DNA of 64,000 nt from Lunularia cruciata. Taxonomy: Eukaryota > Streptophyta > Marchantiopsida > Lunulariales > Lunulariaceae. Location of the stretch: assembly GCA_948567375.1 (NCBI GenBank), contig OX419758.1:65043001-65107000 (forward strand), written 5' to 3'. Within the stretch, counting starts at the first letter, position 1; the number at the start of each line of letters is the position of its first letter. The position numbers were made by a program, and so were the translations under genes. Positions 8,697 to 19,094 of this stretch are shown one piece after another. Below the pieces are notes generated by a model. That model made no database searches, had not been told where the DNA came from, and saw nothing but the letters and a program-made list of their open reading frames with translations.

Positions 8697-11108
8697 ATGG
8701 GAGGAGGGAAGAAGAACTCCAAATTTGCAGTGAGAAATCATGCAATTCGGAGATTAGATATAGTAGCGAGGATCGAAGTCTTGAGCCGACTTCAGATCAC
8801 TTTTCTGGCATGGAACTGGAACGTAAGTTTTCTAGGATTCATGACAGAAATCATCGAGAGTAAATGTCTTGATGGTCCCAAGGAAGAAGGGAAGAGAGGA
8901 AATCCGGCTCGTGGGATAGAGTCGGATTGGAGACTCGTACTCGGGAAGGAGGCAGGCTCGGAGCAGGGAGCCACGTTCTTGGGGAAAGGAGAGATAGCCC
9001 AAGAAACGCAGGAGGTGAGAGATGCCTTCTCGTCGAAGAGGACGAAGAATGGGTATAAAGTTGAGAGCTATAAAGACCCTGTGAGGAGAGGAATTGTGAG
9101 TGCACTAATGGCCCTCCTGAAGCCGGAGAGAACTACCTATGTGATGAAACACCAAGCGGTGTTCTTTCACAAGTTATTTGCAAGAGAACCGATAAATTGG
9201 GCAAGGTGCTTTCACGGAAGAACAAGGCAGATGGTGTGGAATCTGCGGGATAAGTCGCCTCCACACTACATCGTACCATTTGTAGCCTATTTTTACCTCG
9301 GGTTAAATCTGCTCAATTTGGTGGAGCGTAATCAAATGGTGTCTCATTTCCATCCTGATTTGAGAAGAGAAGTCGACGCGGAGGAGCAACAATACATTCT
9401 CCAAATCTGGAGCACGGACGATTACTATGCAAAGATAGGGAGGAAAGTGGAGGTCGTTGAAAGTACCCCGACAAAGAAGAGAACTCGGCAAGCAGAAGCC
9501 GAAGAAAACAAGAAACCTTGGAAAACATAGAAAAATAACCCGAGGCGAGGAATGGTGGTGATTGAGTCAGAAGATGAAGACTCAGAAGGTGAAGCCGAGC
9601 TCAAGACGGAGGACTCGGACCGTGAGGAGGAACCTAAGCTAACACTGCAGAGCGGAGATACGAGCAGTGACAGTGAGGAAGGAGGAGAGATGACATCAGT
9701 ACCGGCGGCTGAAGAATACGAAGAAGAAATGCAAGCCGAAGTAAAAACCAAAGACAATGTGGCGCTGGAAGACGAAGTACCAGTGTGCGAGGAGAAGAAG
9801 ATCGCAGTACAGCGAGGAATTTGCTCGAGACGTAAGGCAAAGTGTGAAGCGGGACCGAGTAGAGTGAAGGAAGAGGTAGACGGAAGCTCGAGCAGTGAGG
9901 CATCGATCCCGATACGAAGACTCCAGAGAAGAAGGCAAGTATCGGGAGAACACGAGGAAAGAAGAGAGACCACTCCGCGGGAGGACGAAGTTGTCAGTAA
10001 TGGAGTAGATTACCTACAGATGGTAGTATGCCCGCTGTTGGTGAAGATGGAGAAGAAGAAGAAGGAGATGCAGTCTACTTGTCCAGAGGTTAAGACTGTG
10101 TTGTAGGTCTTATCAAGATTAGAAGAAGAAAACTCGGAGTTGAAGAAGAGTATAACCCGAGGTGAGGAAGAGAGAGAAGTACTGCGAGTGGAAGCAGTCG
10201 AGAGGAGTCAGGTAATCGAAGACCTGAAGAGAGAAGTGAGTTATTGAGAAGATCTTGCGAGGAAGAGTGACATCGCAAGGGAGAGACAGGTAGCGGAGCA
10301 TGAAATCTTGAAGCAGCAGGTTGTTGATTCAAGAGTTGAACTTATCCATGCTATGGCAAGGGTAGCATCGAAGGATCAAGAGCTCGATCGAGTGATGGAG
10401 AGTATGGAGGAGAAGAAGCAACTCTTGCAGCGAGAGTTGGCTGCGAGATATAGAGAAGAAGAGAGATTACGAGAATTACTTTGTAATCAGGAAGAGAAGG
10501 AAGCGGTGAAGGCCGAATTCGAAGAAGAATTGGCGATGTACAGAGAAGAATGGCTTGCAGATCGGGAACGCGAATGCAAGACAAGATTGGAGCCATTGAA
10601 GGAAATCGTCCTCAGAGTGAACGCGATGTTGAGTACAGAGGCCAGCGTTCGAATTGAAGAGACGAGATTGCACGAGTTAAAACTGTTGGTGCAGGAAACT
10701 AGGCAAAGACAAGCAAAAGATACAGATTTGAATGCCTTGTTGATTAAATTGAGAACTCGTGTAGATAGGAAGATCTTAGAAGTAGAAGACAATATTGCGA
10801 TTAGATTAGACTTAGTGAGAATAGAGTTAGAAAAGCTTCGGCAGGATGTTAAGGCAAAACCCGAAGTAGATAACATAGGGATCCAAATGTCTTCGGAGTT
10901 GCCCTCAGAGACATTAGAGAAGAGTGGGTCGAAGGATGAGGAGTTAGATAGATTACCCACTAGTGCAATTTCAGATCAGGAAAGAGAATTGGTGGATCTG
11001 GTAGAAGATGTAGGAGATCTGAAACCTGAGGAAAAGATAGTAGGAGGTAAGATTACTTCGGGTTCGGGTTTGAAAGCCGAGGAAGAAGTAGACATCGGAT
11101 TGGATTAG
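8697..11108 (+). pseudogene. Family B post-pol ORF: conserved domain, acidic region, coiled coil
   Basis: One frame of 804 codons broken by TAG 9528, TAG 10104 and TGA 10245. Two fit CAG-to-TAG and CGA-to-TGA decay. I chose ATG 8697 (MGGGKKN) because copies near 39075 and 58237 begin with a similar MxxKGG; ATG 8559 is an alternative. Residues 20-45 carry RRLDIVARIEVLSRLQITF. Residues about 136-213 form a conserved domain (TTYVMKHQAVFFH, then INWARCF, then YIVPFVAYFYLGLNLL). It resembles the plant-transposon-protein domain of Athila-type elements, by pattern only. Residues 288-400 are Glu/Asp/Ser-rich and about 441-721 are a coiled coil. No membrane segment or signal peptide. Function unknown. 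It is the best-preserved of about seven copies. Confidence 0.7.
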
Positions 11109-11125
11109 TAACCGATTTGAGATTT

Positions 11126-11899
11126 GAAGGGGCAGATATGAAGAGGTGCATTGTCATTTTGGATCTGCATGTTAGAACAATTGTGGTAGAACGGTATAGT
11201 TGTTAGAACTGTCAATTGCTTCACTATTTAAGAGTGGCATTTGCAATATTATGTTGTTCAGTGCTCATTATTTCTGAGAATAGATAAAGCGAAGTGCTGT
11301 GAAGCAGTGCTCGTTGCTTGAGCTTGATTCCGAGTATCAATTTCGCAATTGTGTTTGTGAATGTTTGGAGAAATTTGAAGTGCAAGTCAGAGTGCTTGTT
11401 GGATGTTGGATTCCATAGCCTTGATCTTCATTCTGGGTGTTTGATCCTGAGTGAAGTGCAATCGAAGCAATGCCTTGACAGATCTGAGAGGAATTGTAGT
11501 GTTGGTAGTATTCTGCATTTGTGAGAGCAGTACGAAGTTGATGTGAAGCAATTTTGATCGAGGAAGTTGTGCCTTCAGTGGAGGGGTGGAACACAATTCT
11601 GAGGTGAAATCATTTTGCAATGAAGTGCCGTTTTCGGGAGAGCCTGAATCATCACAATCAAGATTGTTTGGAAAGATTTGATGGAGTTGTGATTATGGAG
11701 TGTTAATTTGTGACAAGACTGCAAGTCAGTGCTTGTTACTCTCTTCTGGGTGTGGTTTCTACCTGAGAGATTAAAGACGCAACCAAGAAGAACTGAAATT
11801 GTTACTTTGCTTCGTATTTGACCAATTCTGACTCGTATCTCTGCGGGAACAAAGTTTACTTACCCGATTACCGCAAAAGTGATATTTGCCGGGTTGTCA
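11126..11899 (+). repeat. Putative 3' LTR of family B element B1
   Basis: A purine tract (GAAGGGGCAGA, 11126-11136) is followed by TGAAGAGGTGC at 11139. The next 760 bases have no ORF and end GGGTTGTCA at about 11899. A TATA-like CTATTTAAG lies near 11224. Directly after, family A gag sequence begins, so this is the right edge of B1 in that area. No second LTR is available to test the borders. Confidence 0.4.
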
Positions 11900-12417
11900 C
11901 AACCACAAGTCCAACAAACCACACCACTACTCACTAGCTATTGTTGAATAAAAAATGAAGGTAAGTCTAACTATAGTAGGCCCTCTATTTGCTCCATAGG
12001 ACCTGGGCCGTCTACCTTGTCGTCAAGAACCAACTAGACATGGTGCACTCTGGTGCACTCTAGAAGAAGTCATAGCCATGGACAAGGTATCCCTACCAAA
12101 TCCAGATGTTACCACTCTCTCCTCCACCATGTTGAGCTCAATATGCTTAGCCAAACCAAAGACTATTGCCAAAGTAGGCAAAGTAGCCTATAACAACATA
12201 GTATCACAAACTCTACAAAGCATCACAAACTCTCTCCTCCACCATGTTGAGCTCAATATGCTCAGCCAAACCAAAGACCATTGCCAAAGTGGGCAAAGTA
12301 GCCTATAACAATGTAGCATCACGAACTCTCAACTCCTTGTCTAATATCTTATACCAAAATCGGACTACTTGAGCCTCAATAACTCCCTAAGTAAAATTTA
12401 TCAGCCGTCTCCTACGA
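11900..12417 (-). pseudogene. Family A gag fragment, middle part (A4)
   Basis: It matches gag at about 2690-3085 (the CCHC region and the ERIELNMVEERV block) with many substitutions and stops. It contains a direct duplication at an offset of about 115 bases, both units holding CTCCACCATGTTGAGCTCAA (about 12121 and 12236). It is the gag part downstream (in gag order) of the insertion that now holds LTR E and C1. The gag N-terminus is at 19095-19571. Confidence 0.65.
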
Positions 12418-12783
12418 GTGGTACCTCCACTCGTAGTAGCACTATCTCCAGCTAGTGCACCTCCACTAGCTCCACCAATGCTACTCAAGCTAGAACTTGT
12501 GGGTATTGCTGATCTACCCTTGGAAACCAAGCCTGAAGTGATGGAGACATAATTCAAAGACCAATATTGTCTCCATAACTCAATCTCCTCCAAGTGAGCT
12601 CTCTTGAACTCATGGTAGTTGTCCATTGGCAGATCCTCCAAATGCTAAAACAACCCTTTCCATGCCACAAAGGGTGTAAACAAAGTTGGGTTCTACATCT
12701 ATTGCAGATCATACCAACTATTGAACTCATGGATGAAGTCAATATTGTCATCCAACTCAATGGTACCCACTATAATGTGAGCC
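12418..12783 (-). other. Unidentified coding fragment in the A4/E nest
   Basis: A minus-strand frame reads LPMDNYHEFKRAHLEEIELW, then a Ser/Gly/Ala/Thr-rich tract, then joins family A gag at about 12417. It may be a gag N-terminal or hinge segment of either the A or the E element. I do not recognise it. Confidence 0.35.
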
Positions 12784-12888
12784 GGCCTATCTCTCACTCA
12801 AGATGAACCTTTGATAGCTATTATGGTAGCGCACCATGGACTAAGAAGGCAAGGAACCCCAACTCCATCATACTCCTCCAAGTCTAAC
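12784..12888 (-). repeat. LTR E, distal part (split by C1)
   Basis: It matches 42118-42225. The repeat resumes at 18511 after element C1. Its last five bases, CTAAC (12884-12888), are the left target duplication of C1. Confidence 0.65.
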
Positions 12889-13300
12889 TGTAAAACACCA
12901 AATCCGAGGAGAGAAATAGGAGAATGGAAACTCACATTGGGACACTTGAATGAGGAAAAACTCCAAATGCCTAGCATAAGCTTTGGCTTTGGTATTTATA
13001 GGTAGCATACAAGGCCCTTGAGAAGCTTCTCAAGAAGCTTCCTCAAGCCGCTTTCTTAGAGTGCAAGTCAAGTTAACTAGGAAGCTTCTCAAGAAGCTTC
13101 CTTCTAGAAGCCGCCTACTTGGCGTGCAAGCTAAGCTAGTTGGAAGCTTCTAGAAGCTACTTACTTAAGGTGAAAGCTAAGCTAACCAGGAAGCTTCCCA
13201 AGAAGCTTCCTAGATACTTCCGGAATATTCTAGGTTAATTTGTCTTATGTGCTACTTCGTGAGCCTGACTGACTTTGTCGCTAAACTCCATATTGTTACA
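12889..13300 (-). repeat. 3' LTR of chromovirus C1
   Basis: The minus strand runs TGTAACAATATGG to TTTTACA, 412 bases. It is next to a polypurine-like GGCAGGGAATA (about 13301-13311). C2 has a cleaner CGGTGGGGGAATA in the same place. The LTR contains the TATA box and a GAAGCTTC-rich array. Confidence 0.85.
12993..13215 (-). promoter_or_regulatory. TATA box and heat-shock-element-like array, C1 3' LTR
   Basis: TATAAATA lies at 12993-13000 in element orientation. Upstream of it, at 13018-13215, are repeated GAAGCTTC cores (near 13022, 13033, 13082, 13093, 13143, 13191 and 13202). Positions 13142-13157 (GGAAGCTTCTAGAAGC) fit the heat shock element consensus nGAAnnTTCnnGAAn exactly. Others have four rather than two bases between TTC and GAA. 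Heat-inducible plant retrotransposons of the ONSEN type use such sites; function here is inference. Confidence 0.6.
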
Positions 13301-13344
13301 TATTCCCTGCCACTAGTTGGTGACGTCCTCCTCGCCAGTGAAGC

Positions 13345-13509
13345 TTTGAATTCCTGGATGGCCGTCTGTGCATTTTGGAGGTGAGAAAGAGGTTCCCATG
13401 TGGCATCATGAAGGGGATACCCTTTCCAAAGGACCTTGTATTCCGTATGTTAGCGACAGCCTCGTTGAATGTGGCGACGTGCAAGGATACAATCAATTTC
13501 GTACTCCTC
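13345..13509 (-). pseudogene. Chromodomain at the C-terminus of C1 pol
   Basis: The minus strand reads EEYEIDCILARRHIQRG, one TAA codon, then TEYKVLWKGYPLHDATWEP and LQNAQTAIQEF. The aromatic residues and the WKGY and ATWEP motifs are the chromodomain signature of chromovirus integrases, which bind methylated histone H3. One stop interrupts it. Plus-strand frames over the same bases are shadows. Confidence 0.8.
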
Positions 13510-13785
13510 ATGATCATTGATAGGGATAGGAAGAGGGGGAGGTTGGACTCACGAGGAAAAGGAAGAGGGGTTAGGAACAAAGGGTTTCAACTTGGAAACA
13601 TGAAAGACATGATGGATACGCATGTGACAAGGCAAGGCAAGACGATAAGCAACAAGAGAGACAATTTGGGTGATATCAAAGGGTCCTATCCAATTAGGGG
13701 CAAGTTTACGAACTTGGGTATCAAGTTAGAGAGGGAGGTTACTAGAGGATAGCATGACTTTATCACCGACTTCAAAGGTGAGATC

Positions 13786-14690
13786 TCAACGATGGTGGTC
13801 CGCATATTGTTTTTGGTGATTCTGAGCAACAAGGAGGTGAGATTTGGCTTGTTGGAGAGATTGGGATATAGTGGTCAAGAATGTGGAAGTATGAGGAACC
13901 TGAGATGGAGGGGGAGCAAGAAGAGAATCTAGAACAATTGGATCTTGGCCAAAATTGAGAAAGAAAGGAGAGAATCCGGTGCTTGCTTGTTTGGAATTGT
14001 TGTAGGTAAATTTGGTAGTGGCAAGACATTCATCCCAATTGGTATGGTGGACATTGACAAAGGCATGTAACATATCCTCCAATGTACAATTTTCATGTTC
14101 GGTTTGTCCATCAATTTGAGGATGATAAGCCATGGACAAAGCAAGCTTGGTGCCAAGTATCTAAAAGAGTGCTTGCCAAAACTTCCAAGTAAAGCGAGGG
14201 TCACGGTTGGAGATGAGTACGTGTGGCATTCCATGATGCTTGAAGACATTGTTGAAGTAGATTTGCGCTAAGGTTGGAGCATCCACGGTATCACAGGTTG
14301 GTGCCAAGTGGATTTGCTTACTAAGCTTATCCACAAACACCATGATGGCGATGTGTCCTTGTTTTGTCTTTGGCAAGGATGTGATGAGATCCAAGCTCAC
14401 ATGCTCCCAATGAGCTGATGGAATGGCAAGCGGTTGAAGGAGTCCACCCGGCTTTTGGTTGCTGGCCTTGTTACATTGGCAGCTCTCACATGATCGGACA
14501 AATTCTCAAACATCCCGTGTCATGTTGGGCCACCACCATTAACGTTGGAGGGTACCCAAGGTCTTGTCCACACCCATATGACCAGCTATGGGTAAATCAT
14601 GGGCTTCTTGAAGGCGCACAAGTCGAAGATCACCTTTGGCTGGAACATAGATCCGGTCCGCATGGAATAGAAGGCCTTCCTTGAAGGAGA
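13786..14690 (-). pseudogene. Integrase of chromovirus C1
   Basis: Readable from the zinc domain (HDLPIAGHMG, then CESCQ) into the core (SLDLITSLPKTKQG, then YHPQIDGQTEHEN). The second catalytic site reads SNRDPRF where the family has SDRD, so an acidic residue is lost. Several stops break the frame, including one in the zinc domain. Confidence 0.8.
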
Positions 14691-15108
14691 AGGTGTTTTA
14701 CTCCTTGTTACCTATTGTTAACCAACCATGTACCATTTGTAAAAAGGGATCTTGCTATAGAGCTAACCAAAACTCATTATGAATCTTGGGATCAATTGAC
14801 ACCGTCATAATTGTTGTTGCGATAAGAGGAAGAGACTTCAAATCAAGTCGTTGTGATAGAGCATCAGAAATGACATAGAACCGACCTGGTTTGTATTCAA
14901 GTTTGATGTCAAACAATTAGAGTTGCTCTTCCCATCAATGATGTCAACTCTTCATGTGCTCTAGGTGTAAGGTCTGCAACAATGGCTTGTGATCAGTTTG
15001 CATGATCACTTGTTTCCCCAAGAGATAATGCCTCCAAACCTTGGTGGCATATACCATTGCAAGTTGTTCTCAATCTTGAGCAGAGTAATTTTTTTCAGCT
15101 GTATTTAG
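14691..15108 (-). pseudogene. RNase H of chromovirus C1
   Basis: Translation shows QTDHKPLLQTLHLEH and ISDALS, the TDHxPL and DALSR motifs of gypsy RNase H, with intervening stops. It joins RT on one side and the integrase linker on the other. Confidence 0.65.
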
Positions 15109-15990
15109 TCAGCGAGACACAAAGGCAATAGGATGTAATCCATATGGAAATTCTTGTTGCAACACAACTCCAATTGCAAAGTTAGAAGCATCAAAATCAA
15201 CCACACAAGGTAGTTGAGGATCATATGGTTGAAGAATGGGTCTTGAAGACACCATATGCTTTAACTTCTGGAATGCTTCTTCATGCTTGGTGGTCCATTG
15301 GAAGCTCAAGTTCTTTTCCAAGAGGTCAGTCAATGGTGCAACCACGTGAGCATAATAGTGGATGAACCGTCGGTAAAAACTGGCCAATCCATTGAATGCT
15401 CGTACTTTGGTAGCAATTTTCGGGGTAGGCCAATCAGTAATGGCCTTGATCTTCTCTTCTTCCATCTTGATCCCCTTTGATGAGATCTTATGACCCAAGA
15501 AGGTAACCTCCTTCTGCCAAAAAGCACACTTTGACTTCTTGTAGTAAAATTTCCACTGTTGTAGTTGTCTTAGGACTTCTCGTACATGATTCCTGTGTTC
15601 TACCTTTGTCCAACTATAGATTAAGATATCATCTAAGAGCACTACCACGGACTGATCCAATAGTCCCTCCAACACCCGATGCATCTGATCCATGAAGACT
15701 ACTGGAGCATTAGTGAGTCCAAAAGGTAGAACTCTCCACTCAAAATGTCCATACTTTGTGCGAAAGGCAGTCTTTTGCACGTCTTCTCCTTCAATAGGAA
15801 TTTGCCAATAGCCACTACAAAGATCTAGCTTGGAAAGTAGCGTGCTCCAGCATGATCAAGCTGGTCATTGATCCGAGGCAAGGGATATGCATTCTTCACA
15901 GTTTGCTTATTGAGCCCACGGTAATCAATACAGAAACGAAGTCCTCCATCCTTCTTTGGAACAAATAGTACCGGTGCTCCCCACGGAGAG
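15109..15990 (-). pseudogene. Reverse transcriptase of chromovirus C1
   Basis: The open part (15109-15780) holds YGHFEWRVLPFGLTNAP, VVLLDDILIYS (the active-site DD), KCAFWQKEVTFLGH and FNGLASFYRRFI, the RT palm and thumb of Ty3/gypsy. The N-terminal palm continues to about 15990 in decayed form. It copies element RNA into cDNA. Close copies are at 44517-45284 and 49776-50750. Confidence 0.85.
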
Positions 15991-16529
15991 GTACTATGTC
16001 ATATGAAATCCTTCTCCAACAACTTTGTAAGTGTTGTTTGCTACTCCTCCAACTCCTTTGGTGAGAGCCAATAGATTGGTCTACTCACTGGAGTACTTCT
16101 TGGCAATAACTCAATCTTGAAGGGGCATACCTCGATCAAAGGGTAATCCCTTTGGCAGATCATCCGGAAACACATCTACAAACTCCTGAACTATCCAATC
16201 AACCATTGCTTGATGCAGCACTTGGCCCTCCTCAGATTGTCCTTGTGCAATTGGCTTGATCCACATTATGAATACAGACTTATCTTCCTCCAAAGCTTGC
16301 TCTATGGCTGCTTCATTAACAAAATTCCCTTCTAGGGACTCATTTCTCTTCCAAGCTTGCTCCATGGTTGCCTTCCTAGCAACTTCCCATCTTGGGACTC
16401 ATCTCCCTTCCAGATTTGCTCTATGGCTATCTTCTCAACAAACTTCACATCTTGGGACTGACTATTCTTAGGTGTCTTACTCAAAGGTGCCAAACAACCT
16501 AATCGGAAATTCCTACCTTGGTGTTGTAC

Positions 16530-16895
16530 TTAAATTTGACGTCGGGTCCAATCAAATTGAACCTTATGACATTCAAGCCAAGGTAGACTCATAATGATAT
16601 CATAGTGTAGAGGTGCCACTACAAACCTCATACACTCCAAATACTCCTTCCCAATCTTGAAGGTAATAGGATGCGAGGTGCGGAATGCAGAACCTTTTCT
16701 ACCATCCATCATCATCAAACTACTTCCAATCACTGGCTTGATATGAATACCCAATTCCTTTGCTACTTGCATAAACATGCAATTCTCTGAACTTCCAGAA
16801 TCAACCAAAATCCTACAACCCCGATTAGATATCATACCTTGCAAGTGAAGTAGACTTGCATAGGTCAAGCCTTCAATCCCATTGGAACTAATCAA
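16530..16895 (-). pseudogene. Retropepsin-like protease of chromovirus C1
   Basis: CRILVDSGSSENCM carries the aspartic protease active site (DSGS). It is followed by HYDIIMSLPWLECH, a typical gypsy protease end. The enzyme would process the gag-pol polyprotein. A linker (16111-16365, with acidic DVFPDDLPKGLP before RT) separates it from RT. Confidence 0.75.
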
Positions 16896-17009
16896 GCTCC
16901 CAGTAGGCGGCTCAAAATCTCCTACTAGGATTCCTTGTTTCCCTGATCATTCCGTTCCACAACCTCCACTTGGGCAACTTGTTGAGGTCGTCTATTCTTG
17001 AGTGGACAT

Positions 17010-17800
17010 TTAGCAATGCAATGCCCCAACTGGCGATAATAAAAACAACCACCATTTTGTCACAGTTTCTCCCTCTCTGCCATGCCCTGTGGTCTTTGTT
17101 GAATTGCATCAATCTCCATTGGTGCTGGCTCCTCCACTTGTGTGTAGTGTATTGGTAGGCTTTGTGGGGGTTGAGGTCGAGACCAAGTTGTTGCCACCAA
17201 GGAATCAAAATGTTTGGCCAACCGCATGGCCTCCTCCAAGTGTTGTGGCTCTCGCATGGTTACCTCTAATTTGGTTCTTGCTTTCAAGCCCCTCACAAAT
17301 CGATCCAGAGCTTCACCTTCCAAAATATCTGGAATTTGCATGATGGTGTTTTGGAACTACGTGATGTAACTTCTTATAGAGCCAATCTATTTCAACTTTG
17401 CCAACTTATCCCGTGCAGCTCATGTGGTATTTATAGCTTGGAACCAACTGATTATTGCACTCTTGAATTCTACCCATGTCAAGATCGGTGTAACCATTTG
17501 TCATTTGGCTCGCTCCACTCGGAATCTCCACCATAGCTTTGCTACTCCATCCAATTGGCTAGAAGCCAAGAGAATCTGTTTTTGCTCATCTTGTAGATTG
17601 GTAGCTTCAAAATAACGTTCACAATCAAACACAAAATTCTCCACTACACCAGGGAAATTCTTGCCTTCAGATACCTTGGGTTTAGGGAACCTGATCCGAT
17701 CTTCTCCTTCTCGAATTGGTACTCTCTCCACTTGCTCTTGTCATTGAAGATCTCATTCATCCAACAATCAAGTAAGGTGCTCGATTTGTTGTTGCATAGC
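17010..17800 (-). pseudogene. Gag of chromovirus C1
   Basis: Gag motifs: FDCERYFEATNLQDEQKQ, LASSQLDGVAKLWW, then ILEGEALDRFVRGLKARTKL. The zinc knuckle reads CFYYRQLGHCIAKC, so the second Cys is Tyr (a G-to-A change). The frame is broken between 17341 and 17501. Confidence 0.75.
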
Positions 17801-18086
17801 AAGGATAACATCAGGTATTGCCGCTATGGTTGCTCCTCTATCACACCACTCCCAATCTATCTAATTTATTAACACATAGAAACATCACGTCCACCGTTCT
17901 CCATAAGTTACAACCGGAAGCACCAAGGGTTCCTCAGATATGGTGATCATATGTAGAAAATCTTGTCCAAAGTGCGAAGTGATGAACTATGTGAAACGAT
18001 GCTTGGGTAGTATTTGGATGCAAAAATCCCAATGGTTTGGTGGAAGTGGATTTGGTGGTCCATAAATTCCATCCATCTCATTCCTT

Positions 18087-18098
18087 GCTCTGATACCA
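18087..18098 (-). other. Initiator-Met primer binding site, C1
   Basis: TGGTATCAGAGC lies one base inside the 5' LTR end. The C2 version at 52834-52845 differs by one base. Confidence 0.85.
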
Positions 18099-18099
18099 A

Positions 18100-18510
18100 T
18101 GTAAAAGACCAAATCTGAGGAGAGAAATAGGAGAATGGAAACTCACATTGGGACACTTGAATGAGTGAAAACTCCAAATGCCTAGCATGAGCTTTGGCTT
18201 TGGTATTTATACGTAGCATACAAGGTCCTTGAGAAGCTTCTCAAGAAGCTTCCTCAAGCCGCTTTCTTAGAGTGCAAGCCAAGTTAAACAGGAAGCTTCT
18301 CAAGAAGCTCCTTCTAGAAGCCACCTACTTGGCGTGCAAGCTAAGCTAGTTGGAAGCTTTTAGAAGCTACTTACTTAAGGTGCAAGCTAAGCTAACCAGG
18401 AAGCTTCCCAAGAAGCTTCCTAGATACTTCCGGAATATTCTAGGCTAATTTGTCTTATGTGCTACTTCGTGAGCCCGACTGACTTCGTCGCTAAACTCTA
18501 TATTGCTACA
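18100..18510 (-). repeat. 5' LTR of chromovirus C1
   Basis: 411 bases ending TTTTACA next to the primer site. TATAAATA is at 18204-18211. The GAAGCTTC array lies upstream of it (18230-18425). The canonical heat shock element of the other LTR has one change here (TTC to TTT near 18357). Confidence 0.85.
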
Positions 18511-19094
18511 CTAACACTCCAAGACTCAAGATATTGCTCACTAGAGAACTTAATGAAAGAGAAATAGTTGCTAATGAAAGGATGATGAGTACCTCCTCAC
18601 CCATTGTTTATATACTTGTGAAATAGTTACGCACCAAAGTTATTAATTACCATAGTACCTCAAGTTATTAGACTAAAAGTCAAGTCAAGTCAAAAAATAT
18701 AAAGGAATATCCATTCACATGGGCATATTCCACTAGCATGTGATCTTATCGTGACCCGACCACTAAGTCAAGGATTCCTTCACATGGGCTATCCTTGGAC
18801 TATAGAAGAATCCAAAACAAAAAGACTTGCGGGCCCAAGAGTTGTCAACTCTTTCCTCAAAGCCAAACACCTAGGAATAATACCAAGTCAATACACTAGA
18901 ATCCAAAGTAGTGGTGCTCATCTTTTCCACTTCCTCTAAAGTAAGGTCCCCTCTATCTTAGCTATGACTAACTTTAGCTAATCATGACTAATGTAGAACC
19001 ATCCTTTATCTCTATATAAATAAAATCTCTCAAGTACTTGTAATACCAAGCTAAATATCACAATACCACACACATGCACAAATGGGTGTTACAT
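18511..19094 (-). repeat. LTR E, proximal part
   Basis: Continuation of the repeat interrupted by C1. The minus strand starts TGTAACACCCATT at 19094, inside family A gag. It matches 42225-42815 over its whole length. TATA-like CTATATAAATA is near 19013. An internal ORF was not recognised. Confidence 0.65.

Larger units (their letters stand above)
12889..18510 (-). mobile_element. Chromovirus Ty3/gypsy element C1, full length, decayed
   Basis: A 5622-bp element in minus orientation flanked by CTAAC target duplications (12884-12888 and 18511-18515). LTRs are 12889-13300 and 18100-18510; both have TGT...ACA ends, and I count about 19 differences over 411 bases. The primer site at 18087-18098 is TGGTATCAGAGC, the standard initiator-Met site. 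Coding order from high to low coordinates is gag, protease, RT, RNase H, integrase, chromodomain, polypurine tract. Each domain is readable but stops and frameshifts interrupt it. It sits inside LTR E, itself inside family A gag. Confidence 0.9.

Noticed and set aside
9425-9973. 182-codon Ser-rich minus-strand frame
   Set aside because: Antisense of the acidic part of the family B ORF; GAA/GAG codons read as TTC/CTC.
13010-13215. GAAGCTTC repeats as a CRISPR-like or satellite array
   Set aside because: Short palindromic units with irregular spacing confined to LTRs upstream of a TATA box; promoter elements are the simpler reading.
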